Shown: positions 57,013 to 64,000 of the stretch, piece by piece
Position numbering within the stretch: the stretch's first letter is position 1
Layout: every line of letters begins with the position of its first letter
Assembly (NCBI GenBank): GCA_040349255.1
Contig: JBEQUE010000144.1
Location: 1 to 64,000 of the forward strand
Direction of reading: 5' to 3'
Length of the DNA: 64,000 bases
From: DATMER01 sp040349255
GTDB taxonomy: Bacteria > Acidobacteriota > Thermoanaerobaculia > Multivoradales > UBA5704
Position numbers and translations under genes: made by a program
The notes under the pieces: generated by a model
What the model was told of the DNA's origin: nothing
Database searches by the model: none
The model's input: only the letters and a program-made list of their open reading frames with translations

Positions 57013-59442
57013 ATGCCGCAGCCCCGACCGTCCAGCAGCGGACCGCTGATCGCCGCCGTCGCCTACGCCAACCTGGTGTCGCTCGCGGCCCAGGTGATCT
57101 GGGTGCGCAAGGTCACCCTCCTCTTCGGCGCCACGGCCGGGGTGTTCGCCAGCGTGCTGGCGGTGGTGCTCGCCGGCCTCGCCTGCGGCGCGGCCTGGGG
57201 CGGCCGGCGAGCGGCCTCCACCCTCCAAGACACTCGGCCGGAGCGGCTGCTCGCCATCCTCCTGGTAGCGCTCGGCGCGCTCTGCGCCGCGAGCCTGCCG
57301 CTGCTCGACGCGGCGCGCTCGCTCTTCCTGGCGCTGGGCCCCGAGGGCCTGGAGCCCGCGGCCCGCGCCGCGGTGCGGATCCCGTTCGTGGCGCTCGTGC
57401 TCCTGCCGCCGACCTTCGCGATCGGCGCCATCCTGCCGCTCGCCACCCAGCTCTACAGCCGGGTCTCGGCGGGCGCGGTGGCGGCGCTCTACGCGGCGGA
57501 CACGCTCGGCGCCGCGGTCGGCGCCCTGGTCGGCGGCTTCCTCCTGGTGCCGCAGCTCGGCCTGAGCGTCTCCACCTGGCTCCTGGGAGCCGGAGCGCTG
57601 GCGCTCGCGGCGCTCCTCTGGCAGAGCGCTCCTCTCCCGTTGCCCGCCAAGACCGCGGCCCCCGAGACGCCGTTGGCCGGCCGCAAGAAGAAAGCCGCGA
57701 AGGTGGTCGCCGCCCCGACTGCGCCGGCCGAGCTCGGGACCGGGGCCCGGCGGGCCGTGCTGGTCTCCTTCTTCCTGACCGGCGGCGCCGCGCTCCTCCT
57801 GGAGACCGGCTGGAACCGGTTCTTCTATCTCCTGAACGGCACCAGCATCTTCTCTCTCAGCACGGTCCTCGCCGGCTTCCTGACCGGCATCGGCCTCGGC
57901 AGCGCGCTCGTGCGGCGGCGTCTGGAGCGCGGCGGCGACGTCCCGGCCCTGGTCGCCTTCCTCCAGGCCCTGGTCGCGCTCGGCGGCATCCTGGTCTTCC
58001 GCGCCCGCGAGCTGTTCGAGCGCACCTACCTGGCGATCTACGAGGCGTCCGCGAGCCACGCCGCGTTCCAGCTCAAGATCTACGTCGCGGTCTTCGCCCT
58101 GGTCGCGCTGGCCACGCTGGCGATGGGCGCGAACTTCCCGGCCGTCGTGCGCCTGCTCGCGCCGCGGCGGGACGAGGAGGCGCGCGCGCTCGGCCGGGTC
58201 TACTTCATCAACACCGCCGGCGCGGTCGCCGGGGCCCTGGCCGGCGAGTTCCTGATCCTGCCGCGCCTCGGGTTCGACGGCCTGCTCGCCACCGTGACGC
58301 TGATCTACCTGGGCAGCGCCGCGCTGTTCTTCAGCCTCGCGGCGCCGGCGGCCCGGCGCTCCGCGGCGCTGCCGGTCGGCGCCGCGGCCCTGGCGGCGCT
58401 CCTGATCACGCCGCCCTTGCGCGCCTACGAGCCGCCCTGGAACGCCGTCTACTACAGCGGCGTGCGCCAGGGCACGTACTCGAAATACCAGATCCTCAAC
58501 AACGCCCACACCGTGGTCTTCCGGCGCCAGGGCTTCTACGGCCAGGTGACGGTCAGCCAGACCCTGACCGAGCTCTACCTCAAGCACAACGGCAAGACCG
58601 ACGCCTCGACGAACGTGGTCGACAGCTTCGCCCAGTACCTGCTCGGGCACGTGCCGCTGCTCCTCCATCCGAAGCCGGACAGGGTGGTCAACATCGGCCT
58701 CGGCGGCGGGATCACGCTGGGCGCGATCACCGCGCACCCGGAGCCGAAGGAGATCGTGCAGGTCGAGCTCGACCCGCTGGTCGTCGAGGCCACCCGCACC
58801 TGGTTCGGAGAGGCCAACCATCACGCGCTCGACGACCCGCGCGTCCATCTGGCCGTGGACGACGGCCGGAGCTTCATCGAACGGAGTATCGGCCGGGGGG
58901 ACCGGTTCGACGTGATCATCAGCGAGCCGCCGAACCTCTGGGTCTCGGGCGTCTCGGGGCTGTTCACGACCGAGTTCTACCGCGCCGCCCGGGCGCGCCT
59001 GAATCCCGGCGGCCTCCTCTGCCAGTGGCTGCCGCTCTACGAGCTCGGCGAGGAGGACTTCGCGACCGCGCTCGCCACCATGGGCACGCAGTTCAAGCAC
59101 CTCGCCGGCTGGACGAACGGCTCGGTGGCGGTGATCGTGGCCTCGAACGAGCCGCTGCCGCTCCAGGGTCCGCACCCGTCCGCCGCCGAGCTCCCGCCGC
59201 CGCCGTCGGTCATCGCGACCGATCTCCAGAACGCCGGCGTGCTGCCATGGCAGGTGGAGTCGTTCCTCTCGCAGCCCGACCTCGACGCCGCGGCCATCGC
59301 GAAGCTCCAGGCCGAGGCCCCCGACCTGAACCGCGACGACCGCCCGGTCCTGGAGTTCCGCACGGCGCGCAATCTCTTCCGCCTCACCAAGCCGGGCGCG
59401 GACGCGGGCTGGAGGGCCCGGCTGCCGCGCGCGCGGGAGTGA
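57013..59442 (+). CDS. Membrane-fused spermidine synthase-like protein
   Basis: 809 residues. Residues 1-~480 have about 12 hydrophobic helices of an MFS-like fold with Gly-rich ends (RVYFINTAGAVAGALAGEF). Residues ~490-750 are a spermidine-synthase-type Rossmann domain: VVNIGLGGGITLGAIT, VQVELDPLVVEA, HLAVDDGRSFI and the DVIISEPPNLWVSG stretch. Fused proteins of this type occur in many bacteria and are usually called spermidine synthase, but polyamine-making activity is seldom shown. Monocistronic, divergent from the dehydratase gene. Confidence 0.85.
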   Translation: MPQPRPSSSGPLIAAVAYANLVSLAAQVIWVRKVTLLFGATAGVFASVLAVVLAGLACGAAWGGRRAASTLQDTRPERLLAILLVALGALCAASLPLLDAARSLFLALGPEGLEPAARAAVRIPFVALVLLPPTFAIGAILPLATQLYSRVSAGAVAALYAADTLGAAVGALVGGFLLVPQLGLSVSTWLLGAGALALAALLWQSAPLPLPAKTAAPETPLAGRKKKAAKVVAAPTAPAELGTGARRAVLVSFFLTGGAALLLETGWNRFFYLLNGTSIFSLSTVLAGFLTGIGLGSALVRRRLERGGDVPALVAFLQALVALGGILVFRARELFERTYLAIYEASASHAAFQLKIYVAVFALVALATLAMGANFPAVVRLLAPRRDEEARALGRVYFINTAGAVAGALAGEFLILPRLGFDGLLATVTLIYLGSAALFFSLAAPAARRSAALPVGAAALAALLITPPLRAYEPPWNAVYYSGVRQGTYSKYQILNNAHTVVFRRQGFYGQVTVSQTLTELYLKHNGKTDASTNVVDSFAQYLLGHVPLLLHPKPDRVVNIGLGGGITLGAITAHPEPKEIVQVELDPLVVEATRTWFGEANHHALDDPRVHLAVDDGRSFIERSIGRGDRFDVIISEPPNLWVSGVSGLFTTEFYRAARARLNPGGLLCQWLPLYELGEEDFATALATMGTQFKHLAGWTNGSVAVIVASNEPLPLQGPHPSAAELPPPPSVIATDLQNAGVLPWQVESFLSQPDLDAAAIAKLQAEAPDLNRDDRPVLEFRTARNLFRLTKPGADAGWRARLPRARE

Positions 59443-59470
59443 GAGGAACACCCGGCAAGCGGGCAGCGCC

Positions 59471-59765
59471 ATGAAGAAGCTACGTATCTACATCGACACG
59501 TCCGTGATCGGAGGCTGCTTTGACGCCGAGTTTTCACAATGGCCGAACAGCCTGATGCAGGATTTCGCGGCGGGCACATTCATTCCCATTGTCTCGGACG
59601 TGCTGGCCGCCGAGATCCAGGACGCACCGGAGGCTGTTCGCCAGGAGTACGACCATCTCATCAGCAGCGAACACGAGCTCATGCTTGTCACGGAAGCTGG
59701 AGCTGGGCTACAAGCCGCTGCAGATCTACTCACCGCGGGAAGTTACGAAGGCGGAAGGAGATTAG
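59471..59765 (+). pseudogene. PIN-domain toxin with an internal frameshifting deletion
   Basis: It begins KKLRIYIDTSVIGGCFD and IPIVSDVLAAEIQDAP, a good PIN-domain start with its first Asp. After LMLVTEA the frame changes: the last 60 bases code, in another frame, LELGYKPLQIYSPREV, the usual C-terminal end of this PIN family, with a stop at 59765. Thus about 60 codons, including other catalytic acids, are missing and the ends are out of frame. The product cannot be an active nuclease. Its antitoxin-like partner follows 3 bp later. Confidence 0.75.
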
Positions 59766-59768
59766 CTC

Positions 59769-59966
59769 GTGAGTGATGCTGCTATTCGAGCCGTTGAAAT
59801 GGTGCGCACCATCCGTGAGGCGCACTACGAACAGCTCAAGGAGCTGTCTCCGCAGGAGAAAATCGCGTTCTTCCGGGAAAAGGCAAGACGGCTGCACGCC
59901 GAGTTGGGAAAGCCCGAAGAGCTTCTGGCCCGCGCCAGCCAGGGAGCTGAGGCTCACTTCGGATAG
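59769..59966 (+). CDS. Small antitoxin-like partner of the PIN gene
   Basis: 65 residues from a GTG preceded by GGAAGGAG. It is helical and charged (AIRAVEMVRTIREAHYEQLKEL, QEKIAFFREKARRLHAEL), like the short partner genes of this PIN group. The partner toxin upstream is broken. Its 3' end overlaps the convergent DUF4157 gene by 13 bp. Confidence 0.6.
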   Translation: MSDAAIRAVEMVRTIREAHYEQLKELSPQEKIAFFREKARRLHAELGKPEELLARASQGAEAHFG

Positions 59967-61555
59967 GTCGCGACGAAGTACGCGTAGGTCTTCGGGCGGA
60001 TGGCCTTGAGCAGGTCCGGGTCCACGTAGTAGAGCGCGAAGCTCTCGGCGAACAGCTCGTCCCAGCTCTTCTCGCCGTACCTGGTGACGCCGCCGGAGAC
60101 GATCTCCTTGCTGTCGTCCTTGACGGACAGCCCGTCTTGGATCGCGGCCTCGCGGAACGAGCCCTTGGGGGCTCCGCCCGTCCGGGTGCTCGTGTACTGG
60201 TTGGCCTTGCCCGCCACCTTGATCCAGGCCTCGCCGGTGCGCGACCGAGCCCGCAGCACCTTCGCCTCGTCCAGGTCCTTCACGAACTTCGCCCAGGCGG
60301 CGTTCAGCGGCGCGTCGTCGGCGATGTGTCCCAGCTCGTGCGCCACCACGACCTCCAGCCAGGTGGACTGCCCGAAACGGGTGGTCGACGAGGCGAAGGC
60401 GGTATCGAAGAGCCGGATGGTCTTGTCCCTCGGATTGGTCTCCCCCGACCGTTCCGGGCTGCAGGTCTTCGCCTCCAACTCGGCCTCCGTGCACACTTTC
60501 TTCGCCTCGCGGAGGAACTTCACGCCGCTCGCGTGCTTGAGGGCGGAGTCCGGCAGCGCCGCCAGGGCGGACTCGACCGCGCTCCACTCGGTCGCCTTCC
60601 AGCCGGGCCCGCGCTTGAATTTGACCTTGCGGATCTCCGCCTTGCCCTCGTCGAGGATGCGCGGCGAGGGCTCGGGAGCTCCGATGCCCAGCACCAGTTT
60701 CCGGCACGCGTCCAGGCCCGCGCCGAGCCCCCGGCAGTCGCGCATCCCGCGGGCCTCCCGGACCGGCAACGGCCCCTGCGCCTGGGAGAAGGGGCCGGGG
60801 AAGGCTTCCCAGAGCGGCTTCGGCGGGCGCGGCGCGACGCCGCTCTCCTCGACGAGCCAGAGCTCGAGGGGCAGGCCGTTCTTCCCCTTCAGCGGCCGGT
60901 CGACGCGCGTGAACCGGTAGGCCCGCTCCACGGTCGTGATCGCCAGCTCGATGGCGGCGTTCCGCGGCAGGAAGGCCTCTCCGGTGTCGCTGATCTCCGT
61001 GAGGTAGATCGCGACGTTCCGGAGCCCGTCCTGCAGCCCCGCGTCGATCGACGCCCCGAAGCGGACGGTCGTGCCTGCGGGAAGCTCGAGCTTCTCCTTG
61101 TCCAGGAAGAGCTTCTCGATGTTCTTCTGCACGCCCGCGGTGAATTGAGCCGTCTCGAGCCGCAGGGTCTTCGCCTCGGGGACGGATTCGAGCTCGCTGT
61201 CGAGTTGGAGGGCGGCGCGGCCCGACCGCGCCTGCTGGACCACGTGGGCCAGCTCGTGGGCGACGAGGTTCCTGCCGGCCGCCGAGGCCGCGTCGTACCG
61301 GCCGGGGCCGAACACGATGTCCTGGCCCAGGGTATAGGCGCGGGCCTGGACGGCGGCGGCCGAGGCGGCGGCCCGGCCATCGGTGTGCACCCGGACCTTG
61401 CCGAAGTCGTGACCGAAACGGGGCTCGAAATCGGCGCGCAGGCCGGCGTCGAGAGGCTGTCCGGGCGAGCGCAGGGCCTCCTCGGCCCAGGCCGGGACCG
61501 GCTCGGACGGCTCCGGCACGGACCGGAGCCCGGCTGCGGGCTGCCCGCGGGTCAC
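59954..61555 (-). CDS. DUF4157 protein with a second zincin-type domain
   Basis: 533 residues from the GTG at 61555. N-terminal DUF4157 domain (~25-115): LRSPGQPLDAGLRADFEPRFG, DFGKVRVHTDGRAA, AYTLGQDIVFGPGRY, HELAHVVQQ. The C-terminal half (~290-533) carries a second HExxH-like motif, VVVAHELGHIADDAP, with a downstream WDELFAESFALYYVD Glu, as in secreted zinc metallopeptidases. A likely toxic or effector protease linked to a contractile injection system, though no such system is in the window. The frame is open upstream to a CTG at 61630 with GGGGAG nearby; that extension reads LSALRVQRSAARAAG and could be real. No signal peptide. Confidence 0.8.
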   Translation of the reverse strand: MTRGQPAAGLRSVPEPSEPVPAWAEEALRSPGQPLDAGLRADFEPRFGHDFGKVRVHTDGRAAASAAAVQARAYTLGQDIVFGPGRYDAASAAGRNLVAHELAHVVQQARSGRAALQLDSELESVPEAKTLRLETAQFTAGVQKNIEKLFLDKEKLELPAGTTVRFGASIDAGLQDGLRNVAIYLTEISDTGEAFLPRNAAIELAITTVERAYRFTRVDRPLKGKNGLPLELWLVEESGVAPRPPKPLWEAFPGPFSQAQGPLPVREARGMRDCRGLGAGLDACRKLVLGIGAPEPSPRILDEGKAEIRKVKFKRGPGWKATEWSAVESALAALPDSALKHASGVKFLREAKKVCTEAELEAKTCSPERSGETNPRDKTIRLFDTAFASSTTRFGQSTWLEVVVAHELGHIADDAPLNAAWAKFVKDLDEAKVLRARSRTGEAWIKVAGKANQYTSTRTGGAPKGSFREAAIQDGLSVKDDSKEIVSGGVTRYGEKSWDELFAESFALYYVDPDLLKAIRPKTYAYFVATYPK

Positions 61556-61680
61556 CCGGCCGGCGGCCTGGCGGGCTTCGCGCTCTCCGGCAGCGCGCGC
61601 GGCGGACCGTTGGACCCGAAGCGCGCTCAGGGAGCTCCCCTCATCGTCATGCCTTCATGAGGCTCCAGACGGCGTGGACC

Positions 61681-62046
61681 TCAGAGGGTCTGCGCCGCTC
61701 CGAGCTCCCGAAGGATGGTCCGGGAGACCGGGATGCCGAAGGCGTCGAGCCTGTCGCGCACGCGCTTGTCCAGCTCCGCGAGCATCGACTCCTCGCTCGC
61801 CGCCGCGACCAGCATCTCCGACAGGAAGCGGATCTGCCAGCGGTAGCGGTCGGCCCGATCGCCGGCCTGCTGCTTCAGGAGACGATGCTCCAGCCGAAAG
61901 GCGCCCACGGGCCGCCAGGTCAGCTCGAAGTGAGGCAGGACGTCCTTGAGGAGATGCGCTTCGAACGCCTCTTCCTTCACCCCGGGAAGGAGCGCGATCG
62001 AGTACTCGCAGACATGTTCCGCCAGATCGCCGTCTTTCGTCGCCAT
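61681..62046 (-). CDS. Hypothetical cytoplasmic protein
   Basis: 121 residues from the ATG at 62046, with AGGAGG 6 nt upstream. Alpha/beta, no signal or membrane segment. Features: EYSIALLPGVKEEAFEAHL, FELTWRPVGAFRLEHRLLK, YRWQIRFLSEM. Not recognised. It lies 125 bp upstream of the DUF4157 gene in the same direction and could be its partner or immunity protein, but nothing in the sequence shows this. Confidence 0.65.
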   Translation of the reverse strand: MATKDGDLAEHVCEYSIALLPGVKEEAFEAHLLKDVLPHFELTWRPVGAFRLEHRLLKQQAGDRADRYRWQIRFLSEMLVAAASEESMLAELDKRVRDRLDAFGIPVSRTILRELGAAQTL

Positions 62047-62150
62047 GGCAAACCTCCTGTCCACGAGGCGACGGCGGGCTCGCCTTTGTTACGGTTCCGC
62101 TGAAATCTGGAGCGGGTTGCGTGGTCACGGGCTTATGGTATCCTTCGGGC

Positions 62151-62375
62151 ATGACGGTCAAAGCTCGCGTTCACAAAGGTCGGCTCCTGTTGGATGAGCC
62201 GACGCAACTTCCTGAAGGGGCGATCGTTGATCTCCTGCCCCTGGATCCGGGAGACTGGCTCGACCCTGCTGATCGCGCCGCTCTGCACCAGGCCCTTGTC
62301 GCTTCTCAGGAAGACGTTGCGGCTGGCCGGCTGATCGATGCCGAAGAGGTTCTGAAAGAACTGCGCGCATCGTGA
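62151..62375 (+). CDS. Antitoxin-like protein of a RelE-type pair
   Basis: 74 residues from the ATG at 62151 (an in-frame GTG lies 30 bp upstream). MTVKARVHKGRLLLDEPTQLPEG is a DUF104/AbrB-like short beta N-terminus, and the helical tail (RAALHQALVASQEDVAAG, IDAEEVLKELRA) is typical of antitoxins. Its stop overlaps the start of the RelE remnant (GTGA). The toxin is lost, so it is an orphan. Confidence 0.7.
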   Translation: MTVKARVHKGRLLLDEPTQLPEGAIVDLLPLDPGDWLDPADRAALHQALVASQEDVAAGRLIDAEEVLKELRAS

Positions 62376-62416
62376 CGCGCCGCAAGGTCCGTTTCACGGC
62401 AACGGCCCGGCCTGTG
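62372..62416 (+). pseudogene. RelE/ParE-type toxin, first ~15 codons only
   Basis: GTG start overlapping the antitoxin stop. The readable beginning MTRRKVRFTATAR matches the first strand of RelE/ParE-type toxins, then the sequence passes into the 20-21-bp repeat array and no toxin core follows. The truncation point resembles that of the VapC remnant at 43975. Confidence 0.6.
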
Positions 62417-62731
62417 GCATGCCCGGCGCGGCTCCGGACCCGATTTCCGGACGATCGGCTGATCGTTGCGGACCTGCGGCCGGAGTTGGCGGATCACCGG
62501 CCAGGGTTTGCGGGTTCCCGCCAGGGCCGGCCGACGATCGGCCAGAGTGAGCGGATCCTCGGCTGGAACCAGCCGGTCGTCGGCCAGGATTGGCGAGTGA
62601 TCAGCTGACCTCAGCGGGTCCTCGGCCGAGACTGGCGGTTGCTGGCTGGCACTGGCCGAAGGTCGGCCGGAGCCGGCCGGCGGTCGGCGCCCTCCGGCGG
62701 ATCCTCGGCGAGGCGGTGCCGAAGGAGCGCC
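62417..62731. repeat. Array of ~15 degenerate 20-21-bp repeats
   Basis: Units are mostly 21 bp with three of 20 bp; approximate consensus GCCAGNNNTNGCGGATC then NTCG. All units read in one direction. The array fills the space between the truncated RelE-like gene and the stop of the convergent gene at 62740. A shared GCGGAT core links it to the 43712-43971 array, although the rest differs. Confidence 0.8.
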
Positions 62732-62739
62732 AGCGCGCC

Positions 62740-63363
62740 TCAGGGCGTCCCGTCCGGCAGCAGCTCCTTCACCGGCTTGCCGTCGGCGTCCAGGACCGTG
62801 ATCCGGGTCCTGCCGTCGGCCGCGACCTGCATGAGCAGGCGCTTGCGGCCGGCGGCGTCGTGGAGCGCCAGGGTGGCGGCGCCGTCCTTGCCGTGCCCGA
62901 GCCAGATGCGCCGGTTGACCTCGGTGCCCGACGGGCTGTCGGAGACCGCCAGGCCCACGATCTTGTCCTCCTGGTCGTCCACGCCGAGAAGCTGGACGAT
63001 CTGGTTGGCGCCGTACCGGTCGAACGAGAGGCTTCCTCCGGAGTCCCGGATCTCCCCCTTCTCGTTCTTCCGCCCGCCGAAGATCAGGCCGCCGATCTCG
63101 GAGCCCTCGTCGTTCAGGAAGAGCAGACCGGCCTGAGGCCGTTCGAGCCGCTTCTCCTGGCCCTGCACGAGGACGCCCGGCAACCGAGCATGGTTCGAGA
63201 TGACGAGACGGGGCGTCCCGTCGGGCTCGACGATGTTGATGCGCTGAACGTTGATCTCGTCGAATGTCTTCGCCCGCGGCGCCGCGGCGTAGAGCACCGT
63301 GGCGACGAAGACGGCGGTCAAGGCTCCTGAGTAGAACACGAGGAAGCGTTGGGCTTTCGGCAT
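62740..63363 (-). CDS. Membrane-anchored beta-rich hypothetical protein
   Basis: 207 residues. N-terminal membrane anchor or signal (FLVFYSGALTAVFVATVLYAAA), then an extracytoplasmic beta-rich domain: FDEINVQRINIVEPDGTPR, ISNHARLPG, GLLFLNDEGSEIGGL, GGSLSFDRYGANQIV, TRITVLDADGKPV. Similar proteins recur in Acidobacteriota-type genomes, function unknown. Its stop touches the end of the repeat array. Confidence 0.72.
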   Translation of the reverse strand: MPKAQRFLVFYSGALTAVFVATVLYAAAPRAKTFDEINVQRINIVEPDGTPRLVISNHARLPGVLVQGQEKRLERPQAGLLFLNDEGSEIGGLIFGGRKNEKGEIRDSGGSLSFDRYGANQIVQLLGVDDQEDKIVGLAVSDSPSGTEVNRRIWLGHGKDGAATLALHDAAGRKRLLMQVAADGRTRITVLDADGKPVKELLPDGTP

Positions 63364-63393
63364 GGTCGTGGTACGCCCGGTGCGGGAGAAAGT

Positions 63394-64000
63394 TCAAGGA
63401 CAGGCCAGGTCCCCCAGCAACTCGCCCAGGACCGCCTCCTCTTCCACGGCGACGCCGGCCTCGGCCATCGCCGGGGCCAGCTCGGGGTCCCAGGCCGCCT
63501 CGACCGGCCGGGTCCGCAGCTCGTAGCCCTCCTTCGGCGCCGCCCGATATTCGGCGGCGGTGAAGCGCCAGGGCTGAAAGGGGATCGCTTCCAGGATGCG
63601 ATTCGCGATCCTCAGGCCGTCCCAGTCGAAGTCGCCGTGGTAGAGGATCCCGGATCGGCGGGCGAGCTTGCCGAGCAGAGTCAACACGGCATGGTTCGGA
63701 TATCCGCCGGTGCAGACCAGCGGCGGACAGGCCGCCCCGAGACGATCCGCGGCGGCAGCCACGACGACCGGGTTCTCGCAGACGTAGACCCGGGGCGCCG
63801 ACGGCAGGATGAAATCCCAGCCGACGAGCTGCCGCAGGGTCAGCCTCACCGGCTCTCCCGCTTCCGCGAAACGGCGGACGCCCTCCCCGATCAGGCCGCC
63901 TTCGAGCGGCGCGAGGCCCAGGGTCAGCACATCGCAGCTCAGGTCGTTCTCGACGACTCCGGCCCGGTTCCAGAGATCCCGGCGCTCGGCGGAGCTTCGC
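63394..64000 (-). CDS. DUF2399/TIGR02679 protein, JetD-like, 5'-partial
   Basis: The frame is open to the right edge, so the N-terminus is outside. About 201 residues are seen: RRDLWNRAGVVENDLSCDVL, then YVCENPVVVAAAADRL, CTGGYPNHAVLTLLGKL, and the TOPRIM-like YHGDFDWDGLRIANRIL. The acidic triad (E of CENP; D-x-D of GDFDWDG) is kept. TIGR02679/DUF2399 proteins occur in Wadjet-type anti-plasmid systems as JetD, the DNA-cleaving subunit that acts with an SMC-like complex. The JetABC partners are not in the window but should lie just to the right if this is a Wadjet locus. Confidence 0.75.
   Translation of the reverse strand, partial: RSSAERRDLWNRAGVVENDLSCDVLTLGLAPLEGGLIGEGVRRFAEAGEPVRLTLRQLVGWDFILPSAPRVYVCENPVVVAAAADRLGAACPPLVCTGGYPNHAVLTLLGKLARRSGILYHGDFDWDGLRIANRILEAIPFQPWRFTAAEYRAAPKEGYELRTRPVEAAWDPELAPAMAEAGVAVEEEAVLGELLGDLACP

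Noticed and set aside
56998..59472. Minus-strand open frame, 824 codons
   Set aside because: Antisense to the spermidine-synthase-like gene; Arg/Glu/Gln-rich product without motifs.
62306..63397. Minus-strand repeat protein with 7-residue repeats through the 62.4-kb array
   Set aside because: Three 20-bp units break the 7-residue phase, and the frame also covers the real convergent gene at 62740-63363 in antisense.

Overview
This window is a high-GC bacterial chromosome segment. Gene style suggests an Acidobacteriota-like lineage, possibly Thermoanaerobaculia; this is an inference from gene families (abundant CHAT caspase-like proteins, DUF4157 proteins, fused membrane spermidine synthase, YfhO proteins), not a taxonomic proof. 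The base composition is not uniform: about 30.5-41.2 kb, the first 720 bases of the large gene at 22.3-25.5 kb (its 5' end) and the WD40 gene at 20.2-22.4 kb are visibly less GC-rich than their surroundings, which points to horizontal acquisition.

Layout. 1-3.7 kb: cell-surface glycan genes (YfhO-like membrane protein fused to a methyltransferase; a GT2 glycosyltransferase). 3.8-4.7 kb: Xer-type tyrosine recombinase. 4.8-25.5 kb: an island of caspase-like proteins. It holds CHAT-FGE, TPR-OmpA, two C25/caspase-like paralogues, TPR-CHAT, a stand-alone CHAT, CHAT-SIR2, an nSTAND1-type ATPase with a membrane segment, a frameshifted APAF-helical/WD40 protein, and a REase-linker-CHAT-NACHT protein. 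25.5-30.4 kb: a DUF4157 repeat protein flanked by duplicated lipoprotein DNA, a lipoprotein, a secreted protein and a Uma2 nuclease-fold protein. 30.5-40.9 kb: a low-GC block with a MetRS-like/FkbM fusion, a 1484-residue CHAT-SIR2-like-STAND protein, and a small aminocyclitol-type operon (radical SAM, DegT aminotransferase, inositol-phosphate synthase). A perfect 25-bp inverted repeat brackets 8 kb of it.

41.5-44.3 kb: two small coiled-coil paralogues, an Xre regulator, and a VapB antitoxin whose VapC partner is cut off by an array of exactly 20-bp degenerate repeats. 44.3-49.3 kb: a Fur-led iron operon (Fur, FTR1-DUF2318, two FtsX permeases, an ATPase fused to a DtxR-like tail). 49.4-59.4 kb: housekeeping genes (citrate synthase, MacAB-like exporter, QueD, threonine dehydratase-like, spermidine synthase-like). 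59.5-62.7 kb: decayed toxin-antitoxin loci, a second DUF4157 metallopeptidase, and a second repeat array (20-21 bp) that truncates a RelE-like toxin. 63.4 kb to the edge: a DUF2399/JetD-like protein, the possible start of a Wadjet locus beyond the window.

How it may work together. The 4.8-25.5 kb and 33-37.4 kb genes combine sensor/ATPase modules (NACHT/STAND, WD40, TPR) with death-type effectors (CHAT, SIR2-like, nuclease). With the JetD-like gene and three decayed toxin-antitoxin loci this looks like a defence neighbourhood. That role is inferred from domain architecture only; nothing in the sequence shows the trigger or the substrates.
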